A stretch of 46,097 nucleotides of DNA. It comes from Paractinoplanes tereljensis. Lineage in GTDB: Bacteria > Actinomycetota > Actinomycetes > Mycobacteriales > Micromonosporaceae. Numbering within the stretch: position 1 is the first letter of the stretch; the number at the start of each line of letters is the position of its first letter. The notes beneath the pieces were generated by a model that was given only the letters and a program-made list of their open reading frames with translations, had not been told where the DNA came from and ran no database searches. The stretch is from NCBI RefSeq assembly GCF_016862435.1, contig NZ_BOMY01000011.1:1-46097 (forward strand). The letters run 5' to 3'. Of the stretch, positions 8,947-17,077 are shown one piece after another. Both the position numbers and the translations under genes were made by a program.

Positions 8947-9110
8947 TCCGAAAACCTCCCAGGGCCGTATAAATGGATACGGCGATCGCACCAGATGGGA
9001 GGTCCGGCACACCTGCCCGGACCAGGCCCGACCGCGCATTAGTCTGGGATGTCTGGGCTTCGGCGTGGCGGCCCGGACCGCCGAAAAATCCTCACACGGA
9101 ACGGAACACG

Positions 9111-10325
9111 ATGATCGACCAGGCCAAGGTGCGAGTCCTCCTGCTGGAGAGCATTCATCGCGACGCGGTGACCCGGCTGGAAGCCGAGGGGTACTCCGTC
9201 GAGTCCGTGCGCAACGCGCTGGACGAGGTGGAGCTGATCGAGCGGATCCAGGGCGTGCACCTGCTCGGCATCCGGTCCAAGACTCAGGTCACGGCGAAGG
9301 TGCTGGAGGCCGCCGACAGTCTCGTCGCGGTGGGCGCGTTCTGCATCGGCACCGACCAGATCGACCTGCACGCCGCGTCGGCCGGCGGGGTCGCCGTCTT
9401 CAACGCGCCGTTCTCCAACACGCGCTCGGTGGTCGAGCTCGCCATCGCCGAGATCATCTCGATGACCCGCCGGCTCACCGAGAAGAACGCGCTCATGCAC
9501 GAGGGTGTCTGGGACAAATCGGCGGACGGCGCGCACGAGATCCGCGGCCGCCGGCTCGGCATCGTGGGGTACGGCAACATCGGCACCCAGCTCTCGGTCC
9601 TCGCCGAGAACCTGGGCATGCACGTGTCCTTCTACGACACGGCCGACAAGCTCGCGCTGAGCAACGCCCACCGCTGCGCCTCGCTGGAGGAGCTGCTGGA
9701 GACCTGTGACTTCGTCACGCTGCACGTGGACGGCCGGCCGGGCAACCTCGGCTTCTTCGGCGCCGACCAGTTCCGGCGGATGCGGCGCGGCTCGCTGTTC
9801 CTCAACCTCTCGCGCGGCATCGTGGTCGACCACGTGGCCCTGCGCGACGCCCTGGCCAGCGGCCACCTGGCCGGCGCGGCCGTGGACGTCTTCCCGACCG
9901 AGCCGAAGGGCCGCGGCGACGAGTTCGTCTCCGAGCTGCGCGGCCTGCCCAACGTCATCCTCACCCCGCACATCGGCGGGTCGACGGAGGAAGCGCAGTC
10001 CGACATCGGCGACTTCGTGGCCAACAAGCTGGTCCACTTCGTGGAGGACGGCAACACGACGCTGAGCGTCAACCTGCCGGGGGTGGCGCTGCCCGAGCAG
10101 GACGGCATGAGCCGCATCGTGCACGTCCACCTCAACACCCCGGGCGTACTCGCCAAGGTCAACAGCATCCTGGCCCAGCACGCGGTGAACGTCGAGGGTC
10201 AGCTGCTGAGCACCCGCGGGGAGTACGGCTACCTGATCACCGACATCAGCGGTGGCTACAGCGACGAGGTGCTCGACCAGCTTCGCAACATGGAGCAGAC
10301 GGTCCGCCTGCGTGTTCTGTCCTGA
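9111..10325 (+). CDS. serA: D-3-phosphoglycerate dehydrogenase
   Basis: A 404-residue enzyme for the first step of serine synthesis (3-phosphoglycerate to 3-phosphohydroxypyruvate with NAD). It has the short E. coli-type architecture: substrate and NAD domains, the Rossmann motif GIVGYGNIGTQL, the catalytic His in ILTPHIGGSTEEAQ, and a C-terminal ACT domain (about 330-404) for serine feedback. Most actinobacteria carry the longer form with an extra intervening domain, so this is probably an additional or alternative SerA. The ATG at 9111 (MIDQAKVRVLLLES) matches the family N-terminus; the frame is open further upstream without similarity. A strong terminator follows. Confidence 0.9.
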   Translation: MIDQAKVRVLLLESIHRDAVTRLEAEGYSVESVRNALDEVELIERIQGVHLLGIRSKTQVTAKVLEAADSLVAVGAFCIGTDQIDLHAASAGGVAVFNAPFSNTRSVVELAIAEIISMTRRLTEKNALMHEGVWDKSADGAHEIRGRRLGIVGYGNIGTQLSVLAENLGMHVSFYDTADKLALSNAHRCASLEELLETCDFVTLHVDGRPGNLGFFGADQFRRMRRGSLFLNLSRGIVVDHVALRDALASGHLAGAAVDVFPTEPKGRGDEFVSELRGLPNVILTPHIGGSTEEAQSDIGDFVANKLVHFVEDGNTTLSVNLPGVALPEQDGMSRIVHVHLNTPGVLAKVNSILAQHAVNVEGQLLSTRGEYGYLITDISGGYSDEVLDQLRNMEQTVRLRVLS

Positions 10326-10333
10326 ACTGAGGT

Positions 10334-10366
10334 AAAGAGGGCCGGCCTGGAAGGGCCGGCCCTTTA
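10334..10366. terminator. Hairpin terminator after serA
   Basis: Stem AGGGCCGGCC at 10338-10347 with its exact complement at 10354-10363, loop TGGAAG, flanked by AAAG and TTTA. It ends serA on the + strand and overlaps the stop codon of the convergent gene, so it can serve both. Confidence 0.8.
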
Positions 10367-11794
10367 CGCGTTCTCGACCGTCAGTGACGTGATCCGGGCG
10401 CCGGCCGTGACGTCGTACCGGTTGGCGACATCCCAGCCCTTCGGCGTCAGCGTCGAACCGGCGGCCACGTCCTTGAGCGTCCGCGACCCGGCCACCACCG
10501 TCTGGGCACCGCCGCCGACCTTGATCCGCACCGGGTTGGCGGCCGGCGACTTCAAAATCAGCGAATCAACCGCGCCATTGATCTTCACCGGAACGGTTCC
10601 GGTCGGGCGGGACAGGGTCAATTGGGCCGTACGCATCCCGGCGACCATCTCCAGCCCACTGATCTGCCCACCGCTGACGTCGATGACCTGCTTCTCGGCG
10701 TACCCGGAGAACCGCAGCGCCCAGCGCACCTTGGCCGCCAGGACCACCTCGATCTCCCCGCCGGTCCCGTCGCCGTCCTTGCTGACCTGCAGCTTGATGT
10801 CGTCGTTGCGGATCGTCGGGTTGGGCAGGAAGCCGGCGTCGTCCGGTGTGGAGATCCGGTACAGGTCGTCGCCGAGCTCGCCGATGGTCACCTTCACCGA
10901 GTTGGCCCCGGCCAGCAGTTCGAAGCTCGCCTTGGTGCGGTTGTCGAGCGGCGCGCTCACCGTCCGCTTGCCGGGGTCGCCGGCGCCCAACTGCAGCACC
11001 CCGTCCAGCTTCTCGTCGGACCCGGAGAAGTAGACGACGCCGACCACCGCGCCGGCCAGCACCACGATGGCACTGAGCACGATCATGCCGATGGTGACCG
11101 CGCGTGACTGCCGCGGGGCCGGAACCGGCTCGGCGGCCGGTTCCCGTTCCCGATCGTGCCGGACGACCCGGCGTTCGCCGGTGTCCTTGCCCCAACTGGC
11201 GATCTCGCCGGAGGGAGCGCGAAGTGCACCGGACGGGCCGCGGAGCGCACCGGATCCGGATGAAGGCCAGTTCGGGACGGCGGCCGGAGCGGGCCGCCGC
11301 GAGTCCTGTCGCCGTACCGGAAGGTCGTCCTGGGAAACCGCCGAAGCCGGCGAGAACGCCGGCGGCGAATAGGCCGGCGGCCCGGAGATCGGCTGCCCGG
11401 CGGTCGGCGACGAGGTCGGCGAGAACTCGAAGGACCCGGAGAAGTCGTCGGACGCCATCGACGGCAGCGGCTCGTACCCTCCCGAGGAAGCCCCCGCGGA
11501 AGCGGGCGGCCCGGACGTGGGCGCCGAGCGCTTGGGTGAGATCGGTCCGTCGCCGAAGCCGAACGAGGCGCGACCCGAGCCCCGCGACGATGCGGCCCCG
11601 GAATCCGTCTCGGCCTCGGACGGCATGTCGGTGCCGTCGGTGAACCAGGATCCGCCGGTGGTCGAATCAGCCGGCGGGTGTGCGGGCGGACGGCGATAGA
11701 GGGTGTCACCCTCCCTGCCGCCCCGTCGGTTGCCGGTGGCCATCGGGTCGGCCACCGCCACATCGGACGCGTCGTCAGCTGCTTCTCGATCCAC
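10364..11794 (-). CDS. Single-pass membrane protein with long disordered N-terminus
   Basis: A 476-residue protein I do not recognise. Residues 1-230 are Pro/Ser/Gly/Ala-rich and probably disordered, with short repeats such as SGALRGPSGALRAPSG. One membrane helix follows at about 233-256 (IGMIVLSAIVVLAGAVVGVVYF). The rest (about 257-476) is a beta-rich extracellular domain with repeated TVSAPLDNRTKASFELLAGANSVKV-like stretches, resembling adhesin-like or DUF4097-type sheets. The GTG at 11794 is chosen because GGGGAG lies 7 nt upstream; an ATG at 11815 or 11743 is possible. The topology (long cytoplasmic tail, external beta domain) suggests a signalling or envelope role. No operon partner. Confidence 0.7.
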   Translation of the reverse strand: MDREAADDASDVAVADPMATGNRRGGREGDTLYRRPPAHPPADSTTGGSWFTDGTDMPSEAETDSGAASSRGSGRASFGFGDGPISPKRSAPTSGPPASAGASSGGYEPLPSMASDDFSGSFEFSPTSSPTAGQPISGPPAYSPPAFSPASAVSQDDLPVRRQDSRRPAPAAVPNWPSSGSGALRGPSGALRAPSGEIASWGKDTGERRVVRHDREREPAAEPVPAPRQSRAVTIGMIVLSAIVVLAGAVVGVVYFSGSDEKLDGVLQLGAGDPGKRTVSAPLDNRTKASFELLAGANSVKVTIGELGDDLYRISTPDDAGFLPNPTIRNDDIKLQVSKDGDGTGGEIEVVLAAKVRWALRFSGYAEKQVIDVSGGQISGLEMVAGMRTAQLTLSRPTGTVPVKINGAVDSLILKSPAANPVRIKVGGGAQTVVAGSRTLKDVAAGSTLTPKGWDVANRYDVTAGARITSLTVENA

Positions 11795-11813
11795 AGCGTG
11801 TCTCCCCTGTCGC

Positions 11814-11851
11814 ATCGCCGGTCAACCCGGCTATCGCCGGTCAACCCGGCT
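11814..11851. repeat. Tandem 19-bp repeat with internal palindrome
   Basis: Two perfect head-to-tail copies of ATCGCCGGTCAACCCGGCT at 11814-11832 and 11833-11851. Each copy contains the inverted repeat GCCGG-TCAAC-CCGGC. They lie 20-57 bp upstream of the membrane protein start, an arrangement that looks like two operator sites or a recent duplication. Confidence 0.65.
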
Positions 11852-11913
11852 ACCCCGACAGAGGTACGTATTTGAAGTTCACGCGGATGAGTGCCGGTGC
11901 CAACTACTTAGAG

Positions 11914-12570
11914 TTAATGCCGATCCTGGCTGAGCAGGCCCCGCCGGGAGGCGATCGCGACCGCTTCCAGCTGGCTGTGCGCGCCCAGTTTGGCCAGCAC
12001 CGCTTTCACGTAACCCCGGCAGGTGTGCAGGCTGATGCCGAGCCGCCGGGCGATGGCCCGGGCGTCCAGGCCGACCGCCATCAGATGCAGCACCTCGTCC
12101 TCGCGGACGGTCAAGCCGCCACCGCGCGGCGCGGCCACCGGGGTAGTGCTGCGCAGCAGCCGGGCGAGGATGTCGGTGGAGACGGTCATGCCGCCGCCGT
12201 GCGCGGTGCGCAACGCGTTCAACACGTCGCCGAGGGCACCGTTCTTGGAGAGGAAACCCGCCGCGCCGGCCGCCGTCGCGCGCCCGACCAAAGCCGATTC
12301 ATCGCTCGCAGTGAGGATCACCACACGCGTGTCGGGCTGCCGTACGCGAATCAGCTCAGCAATCGCAATACCGTCCGCATCGGACAGTTCCGGATCGAGA
12401 AGGATCACATTGGGCTGGAGCTGTGCGGCCAGTTGCAGAGCTTCCGCACCGGTGCGTGCGTGCCCCACGTATTGCAGGTCGGGCTGGCCGGCCAGAGCGT
12501 GTCCGAGCAGCTCGGCAAACGTCTGGTGGCCGTCGACGACGAGGACGCTGATCGCTTCGCCGTTGTTCAT
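11914..12570 (-). CDS. NarL/LuxR-family response regulator, orphan
   Basis: A 218-residue regulator: receiver (about 8-125), linker, and GerE-type helix-turn-helix (about 150-215, in LTVREDEVLHLMAVGLDARAIARRLGIS). Receiver residues are D13, D59 (VILLDPEL), T87 and K109, so it can be phosphorylated. However, the usual Asp-Asp pair of the acidic pocket reads D13-G14 here, with one acidic residue replaced by Gly, which would weaken Mg binding. No kinase is adjacent, so it is an orphan regulator. It is divergent from the SARP-like gene at 12792. Confidence 0.88.
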   Translation of the reverse strand: MNNGEAISVLVVDGHQTFAELLGHALAGQPDLQYVGHARTGAEALQLAAQLQPNVILLDPELSDADGIAIAELIRVRQPDTRVVILTASDESALVGRATAAGAAGFLSKNGALGDVLNALRTAHGGGMTVSTDILARLLRSTTPVAAPRGGGLTVREDEVLHLMAVGLDARAIARRLGISLHTCRGYVKAVLAKLGAHSQLEAVAIASRRGLLSQDRH

Positions 12571-12791
12571 GCGCCACCTTTCAACCGAACGGACCTCGGG
12601 AAGTCTACGGAGTACCGGCTCTCATCTTTGCCCTACCAACAGCCTGCCGCTGCGACGGGCCGGATCCGTTCCGCCGGTACGCCCGATGGCTGGATGAGGC
12701 TAACCGGCCGTGATCACCAATCTTTCGGTTGATCTGGCCCCCTCGCGTTAGGGCTTGCCGGTCAACTCTCTCAGACGCAGAGTTTCGATTC
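12571..12791. promoter_or_regulatory. Divergent promoter region
   Basis: About 220 bp between the NarL-type gene and the SARP-like gene. It must hold promoters for both. I see no clear palindrome or consensus promoter. The sequence GCCGGTCAAC (12757-12766) also occurs in the tandem repeat at 11814-11851, which may be chance. Confidence 0.3.
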
Positions 12792-13283
12792 ATGTTCGAC
12801 ATCCAGCTCTTCGGCCGCATCGAGGTTCGCACTCGGGGCGAGCGCCTGGCGGGCCGTGACTTCGGCGGCGAGCGCCCACGGCACCTCCTCGCCCTGCTCG
12901 CGCTACGTGGCGAGGCGTCCATCTCGGAGCTGGCCGAGCAGCTGGGCACGAGCAAGAAGTCCGTTGAGGCCGACTTGTCGGTTCTTCGGAAGCACCTCGA
13001 ACCGGGCGTAAGCTCCCGCGACTCGGTAATCGGCAGCCACCGCGGCCGGCTGCGCCTCGACCCCGAGCGGGTCCGGGTCGACGTGGCCCGCTTCGAGGAG
13101 CTCATCGCCGCCGCCGAGGGCCGCCCGGCCGCGCGGGCCGCGAAACCGCTCACCGCCGCCGCGTTCCTGGCCACCCGCCCGCTGCTGGAGGACGAGGACG
13201 TCGCGTGGGCCGCCGAGGCCCGCAGCGAATACCGCGCCAAGCTCGTGATCGCCCAGCGCGCCGAGGCCACGCCGGTCAACTGA
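12792..13283 (+). CDS. Short SARP-like DNA-binding protein lacking BTAD
   Basis: A 163-residue protein whose first about 100 residues match the N-terminal winged-helix domain of SARP/AfsR regulators: FDIQLFGRIEVRTRGERL, RPRHLLALLALRG, LAEQLGTSKKSVEADLSVLRKHLEP. Full SARPs continue with a bacterial transcriptional activation domain. Here only a short Ala/Arg-rich helical tail (about 100-163) follows, so it may act as a partner or competitor of other SARPs. The ATG at 12792 is chosen since homology starts at once. It sits 12 bp before the methyltransferase gene and is probably cotranscribed. Confidence 0.75.
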   Translation: MFDIQLFGRIEVRTRGERLAGRDFGGERPRHLLALLALRGEASISELAEQLGTSKKSVEADLSVLRKHLEPGVSSRDSVIGSHRGRLRLDPERVRVDVARFEELIAAAEGRPAARAAKPLTAAAFLATRPLLEDEDVAWAAEARSEYRAKLVIAQRAEATPVN

Positions 13284-13295
13284 CAGACTTGCGGG

Positions 13296-13883
13296 GTGAC
13301 CACCCTGCTCCCCGTTCCGCTGGCTCCGGAGATCTCGCTCTACCTGGCCGGGAAGCGGGTCGGCCTGTTCGACCTCACCGGCGGCGAGTTCCGCAGCGAC
13401 GTACCCCCGCCGTTCTGGGCCTTCGTCTGGGCCGGCGGGCAGGCTCTGGCCCGATATGTCCTGGACCATCCGGAAACCGTGGCCGGTAAACGCGTACACG
13501 ATCTGGCCTGCGGTTCCGGCGTGGCGGCCATCGCCGCCGCCCGGGCCGGCGCCGCGCACGTGGCCGCCACCGACCTGAACCCGGACGCGGTAGCGGCCGC
13601 CCAGCGCAACGCCGCCGCCAACCAGGTCACCGTCAGTGACACCCCGGATCGTCCCGAGGTAATTCTGGCCGGCGATGTCTTCTACAGCCCCGCGGTCGCG
13701 CCCGCGATCACCAAAATTCTTCGCGAGGCTCGCCGAAATTCGGTCGATGTCCTGGTTGGCGACCCCGGACGGGGGTACTTCCCGGAGCGGCTCTTCACTG
13801 CGCTGACCGAGTACGTCGTGCCCGTACCGGCCGCGCTGGAGGAAGCCGAGACGCTCGCGACCACCGTCTGGCGGATGCGATGA
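13296..13883 (+). CDS. Class I SAM-dependent methyltransferase (METTL20/NNMT-like)
   Basis: A 195-residue enzyme. The SAM site is motif I, VHDLACGSGVAAIAAARAGA (about residues 67-86), followed by ATDLNPDAVAAAQRNAAAN. Upstream is PPFWAFVWAGGQALARYVLD, the signature of the ETFB lysine methyltransferase / Methyltransf_16 group, and GDVFYSP follows the fold core. Similar bacterial proteins methylate lysines in electron-transfer flavoprotein beta or ribosomal proteins; the target here cannot be read. GTG start at 13296, 12 bp after the SARP-like gene. Confidence 0.82.
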   Translation: MTTLLPVPLAPEISLYLAGKRVGLFDLTGGEFRSDVPPPFWAFVWAGGQALARYVLDHPETVAGKRVHDLACGSGVAAIAAARAGAAHVAATDLNPDAVAAAQRNAAANQVTVSDTPDRPEVILAGDVFYSPAVAPAITKILREARRNSVDVLVGDPGRGYFPERLFTALTEYVVPVPAALEEAETLATTVWRMR

Positions 13884-13980
13884 GCGTCACTCTCCGCACG
13901 AGAAAACCGAGATGCGTTCATCACGCAACCAGTTGTACGCTGCACGCATCCACCCAAGGCCACTCAGGCAGGTAACGCAC

Positions 13981-14469
13981 GTGCATGAATCGGACAGAGC
14001 TACTGGTCCGGGTCGTTTGGCCGACGAACTTGTGCGGTTCTTCCGGCTCGGCGCGCGGGCCAAGAGCATGCTCAACAAGGGCGACTTCGGCGCGGAGTTC
14101 TCCGCACTGATGCTGCTCTTCCCGCTGCGCTTCCACGGCCCGATGCGCGTGACCGACCTGGCCGAGGTCAAGCAGGCCGACCCCTCGACGGTCAGCCGGC
14201 AGACCGCTCAACTCGTCAAGGCGGGCCTGGCCCGCCGCGAGGCCGACCCGGAGGACGGGCGGGCATCGCGACTGGCGATCACCGAGGCCGGCCTGGACGC
14301 CTGCCGGCAACTGCACGACGCCCGCGAGGACATGCTCGCCGAGGCGCTCAGCAGCTGGCCGACCGAGCGCGTCGAGGCATTCATCGAACTTTTCACCGAA
14401 TTCAACACGGCGGTCGAGACGCACCTCCGCAGCGCGCCGGCCGCGACACCAGCACGGGAGATCGCGTGA
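13981..14469 (+). CDS. MarR-family transcriptional regulator
   Basis: A 162-residue winged-helix regulator. The helix-turn-helix and wing are visible in MRVTDLAEVKQADPSTVSRQTAQLVKAGLARREADPEDGRASRLAITEAG. It is fused by GTGA overlap to the DHA2 efflux pump, a standard arrangement in which the MarR protein represses its own operon and is released by a drug-like ligand. The GTG at 13981 is chosen because the family N-terminus begins there; an ATG at 13912 is weaker. Upstream, around 13927-13935, a CAAC-CA-GTTG palindrome may be part of its operator. Confidence 0.88.
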   Translation: MHESDRATGPGRLADELVRFFRLGARAKSMLNKGDFGAEFSALMLLFPLRFHGPMRVTDLAEVKQADPSTVSRQTAQLVKAGLARREADPEDGRASRLAITEAGLDACRQLHDAREDMLAEALSSWPTERVEAFIELFTEFNTAVETHLRSAPAATPAREIA

Positions 14470-16181
14470 GCAACCCCGAAACCGCCGCACCACCGGCTGC
14501 CAAGCCGAATGCGGAATTCACCCACCGGCAGATCCTGACGATCCTCGGCGGCCTGATGATGGGCATGTTCCTGGCCGCCCTGGATCAGACGATCATGGCT
14601 ACCGCGACCCGGACGATCGCCGACGACCTGCACGGCTTCGACATGCAGGCGTGGGCCACCACGGCGTTCCTCATCACGTCGACGATCTCCACGCCGCTCT
14701 ACGGAAAGCTGTCCGACATCTACGGCCGGCGGCCGTTCTTCCTGTTCGCGATCGGCATCTTCATCGTCGGCTCGATGCTCTGCGGCCTGTCCCAGAACAT
14801 GTACGAGCTGGCCGGGTTCCGCGCGATCCAGGGTCTCGGCGCCGGCGGCCTGATGTCGCTGGCCCTGGTCATCATCGGCGACATCGTGCCGCCCCGGGAA
14901 CGAGCCCGCTACCAGGGCCTCTTCCTGGCCGTCTTCGGCACGGCCAGCGTCATCGGCCCGATCCTGGGCGGCTTCTTCGCCGGCGCCGACACCATCCTCT
15001 GGGTGGACGGCTGGCGCTGGGTCTTCTACCTGAACGTGCCGATCGGCATCGCCGCCATGGCGGTCGTGGCCCGGGTGCTGCACCTGCCGCACCAGCGCAC
15101 CGACCACCGGATCGACTGGCCCGGCGCGCTCAGCCTGATCGTCGGCCTGGTGCCCCTGCTGACCGTGGCCGAGCAGGGCCGCGCCTGGGGCTGGGGCTCC
15201 GGCCGGGCGCTCGCCTGCTACGCGGTCGGCGTGATCGGCATCGTCGCGTTCATCTTCGCCGAGCGGGCCTACAAGGACGAGGCGCTGCTGCCGCTGCGGC
15301 TGTTCCGCAACCGCACGGTCGCCGTCGGTGCCACCTCCAGCACCATCCTCGGCATGGCGATGTTCGGCGGCCTGATGACCGTCCCGCTGTACCTGCAGAT
15401 CGTGAAGGGCTCCTCGGCCACCATGGCCGGCCTGCAGATGATCCCGTTCGTGTTCGGCATCATGGCCGGCTCGATCACCGCCGGTCAGCTCATCGCCCGC
15501 ACCGGCCGTTACCGCATCTTCCCGATCATCGGCAGCTCCCTGATGCTTGTCGCGCTGGGCCTGTTCGCCCTGATCGGCGCGGACACCCCGCTCTGGCAGA
15601 CCATGCTGATCATGGTGGTGATGGGCCTCGGCCTGGGCGGCAACATGCAGCCGATGATCACCGCGGTGCAGAACGCGGTCGGCCCGCGGGAGATCGGCGT
15701 GGCCACTAGCTCGGTGACGTTCTTCCGCTCGATGGGCGGCACGCTCGGCACCGCGGTCTTCCTGTCGGTGCTGTTCAACGTGCTTCCCGGCAAGATCGGC
15801 AACGCGTTCAAGTCGGCCGAGTCGACCACCGACTTCCAGGCCGCCCTGGCCGCCAACCCCGACCAGGCGAAGATCCTGCAGCAGGCCACCGCCGGCGGCG
15901 GCAGCAGCGACCTGAGCGACACCTCGTGGATCAACAAGCTCACCGACGTCCTGGCCCACCCGTTCAAGGTCGGTTTCTCGGACGGCATCCACGTGGTCTT
16001 CCTGATGGCCTTCGCGATCATGGTGATCGGCCTGATCGTGGTCTTCTTCCTGCCGGAGATCCCGCTCTCCCAGCGCTCGGCCCAGCAGCAGCGGGCCGAC
16101 GACATCCTGGCCGCCGAGAACAGCGACGGCGTGCCCGGCGAGGTGGGCGCCGGCCCGCTGACCGACAAGGTCAACACCTGA
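14466..16181 (+). CDS. DHA2-type (14-helix) MFS drug efflux transporter
   Basis: A 571-residue proton antiporter of the EmrB/QacA group. Motif D1 (LDQTIMATATRTIADDL) in helix 1, motif A (GKLSDIYGRRP) between helices 2 and 3, motif B (RAIQGLGAGGLMSLALVII) and motif C (GTASVIGPILGGFF) are all visible. About 14 helices are expected. A long extracellular loop lies near residues 445-495. The GTG start at 14466 overlaps the MarR stop. Likely exports lipophilic cations, dyes or antibiotics. A terminator hairpin follows at 16225-16257. Confidence 0.93.
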   Translation: MSNPETAAPPAAKPNAEFTHRQILTILGGLMMGMFLAALDQTIMATATRTIADDLHGFDMQAWATTAFLITSTISTPLYGKLSDIYGRRPFFLFAIGIFIVGSMLCGLSQNMYELAGFRAIQGLGAGGLMSLALVIIGDIVPPRERARYQGLFLAVFGTASVIGPILGGFFAGADTILWVDGWRWVFYLNVPIGIAAMAVVARVLHLPHQRTDHRIDWPGALSLIVGLVPLLTVAEQGRAWGWGSGRALACYAVGVIGIVAFIFAERAYKDEALLPLRLFRNRTVAVGATSSTILGMAMFGGLMTVPLYLQIVKGSSATMAGLQMIPFVFGIMAGSITAGQLIARTGRYRIFPIIGSSLMLVALGLFALIGADTPLWQTMLIMVVMGLGLGGNMQPMITAVQNAVGPREIGVATSSVTFFRSMGGTLGTAVFLSVLFNVLPGKIGNAFKSAESTTDFQAALAANPDQAKILQQATAGGGSSDLSDTSWINKLTDVLAHPFKVGFSDGIHVVFLMAFAIMVIGLIVVFFLPEIPLSQRSAQQQRADDILAAENSDGVPGEVGAGPLTDKVNT

Positions 16182-16224
16182 GATTCAACAACCACTTCGG
16201 GCGTACGCCCGGAGCACCGTGAAA

Positions 16225-16257
16225 CGAAGCCGGGGCCGCCACGCGGTCCCGGCTTCG
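16225..16257. terminator. Hairpin terminator
   Basis: A 15-bp stem with one G-T wobble: CGAAGCCGGGGCCGC at 16225-16239 and GCGGTCCCGGCTTCG at 16243-16257. It sits between the convergent efflux and ANTAR genes. Confidence 0.8.
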
Positions 16258-16264
16258 GCCGTTC

Positions 16265-17077
16265 TCAGCCTTTGCGGGCAGCCGCGGCCGCTACCAGCCG
16301 GTCGGCAACGGTTCGCCGGTCCAGGCCGAGCCGCTGAGCGGTCTCCCCCAGCACGTCGTAGGCCTCGCGGACCCCGCAGCCGCGCTGCGCGATGATCACG
16401 CCGACCGCCCGGTCGACGGTCGCGTCGGTGCTCGTCTGGTCCCGCCGGCGCAGCTCACCGAGCAGCACCTCGGCGTGGTTGACCAGGGCCATCGCGGTGA
16501 TCAGCAGATCCGGCGCGAGAGCACCGGTCCGATCCAGGTAGAGGCTGACCGCGCCGACCTCGGCCCGCGGAACGTCCAGCGGGATGGCGACCACCGCGTG
16601 GATCCCGGCCTCCCGGGCCGGCCCCGCGAGCTGCGGCCAGCGCTCGTCGGCGGGCAGGTCGTCGGCCGTGGTGAGGGCCCGGGTCCGGGCCGCGTCGAGC
16701 CCGGGACCGATGCTCAGCTCGTGCCCGAGCTGGTCCAGCCGTTCCCCGGCGGCACCGTGCGCGGTGCAGGTCAGCGGCCCACCCTCGCCGATCAGCGTGA
16801 CCGAGCAGCGAACCGTGCCGGGCACCGCGTCGAAGGCGTGGGCGGCCAGGCGCTCGAGGGCCGCAGCGAAGCTCTCCGCGCCGAGAAGCCGCACCGACAG
16901 CTCGTGCAGGAGACCGGCCAGTTCGACCGCGTGCGGGCCGTTCAGGGCCGCGGAACGCACACCGTTGCGGGTGCGCGCACGACGGCTCAGCAGGCGGGCG
17001 GGACCACGCCGCGGGGACGAAATCCGGCGATTCGGGGCAGACACCCGGCGCATATTGCCATGACCATCGACAGACAC
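16265..17077 (-). CDS. GAF-ANTAR domain protein, RNA-binding antiterminator type
   Basis: A 270-residue protein. A GAF-like sensor domain spans about residues 55-205, with typical AAHAFDAVPGTVRCSVTLIG and AREAGIHAVVAIPLD segments. The C-terminal ANTAR domain (about 213-268) contains STDATVDRAVGVIIAQRGC and AQRLGLDRRTVADRLV. ANTAR domains bind a dual-hairpin RNA and prevent termination. The first 45 residues are basic and low-complexity, so the start is uncertain: GTG 17077, ATG 17053 or a later GTG. The region upstream holds a minus-strand terminator-like hairpin (17168-17195), which makes autoregulation by antitermination plausible. Confidence 0.85.
   Translation of the reverse strand: MSVDGHGNMRRVSAPNRRISSPRRGPARLLSRRARTRNGVRSAALNGPHAVELAGLLHELSVRLLGAESFAAALERLAAHAFDAVPGTVRCSVTLIGEGGPLTCTAHGAAGERLDQLGHELSIGPGLDAARTRALTTADDLPADERWPQLAGPAREAGIHAVVAIPLDVPRAEVGAVSLYLDRTGALAPDLLITAMALVNHAEVLLGELRRRDQTSTDATVDRAVGVIIAQRGCGVREAYDVLGETAQRLGLDRRTVADRLVAAAAARKG

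Noticed and set aside
14208..15992. 594-codon minus-strand frame rich in His/Gln/Gly
   Set aside because: Antisense shadow of the DHA2 transporter, low complexity.
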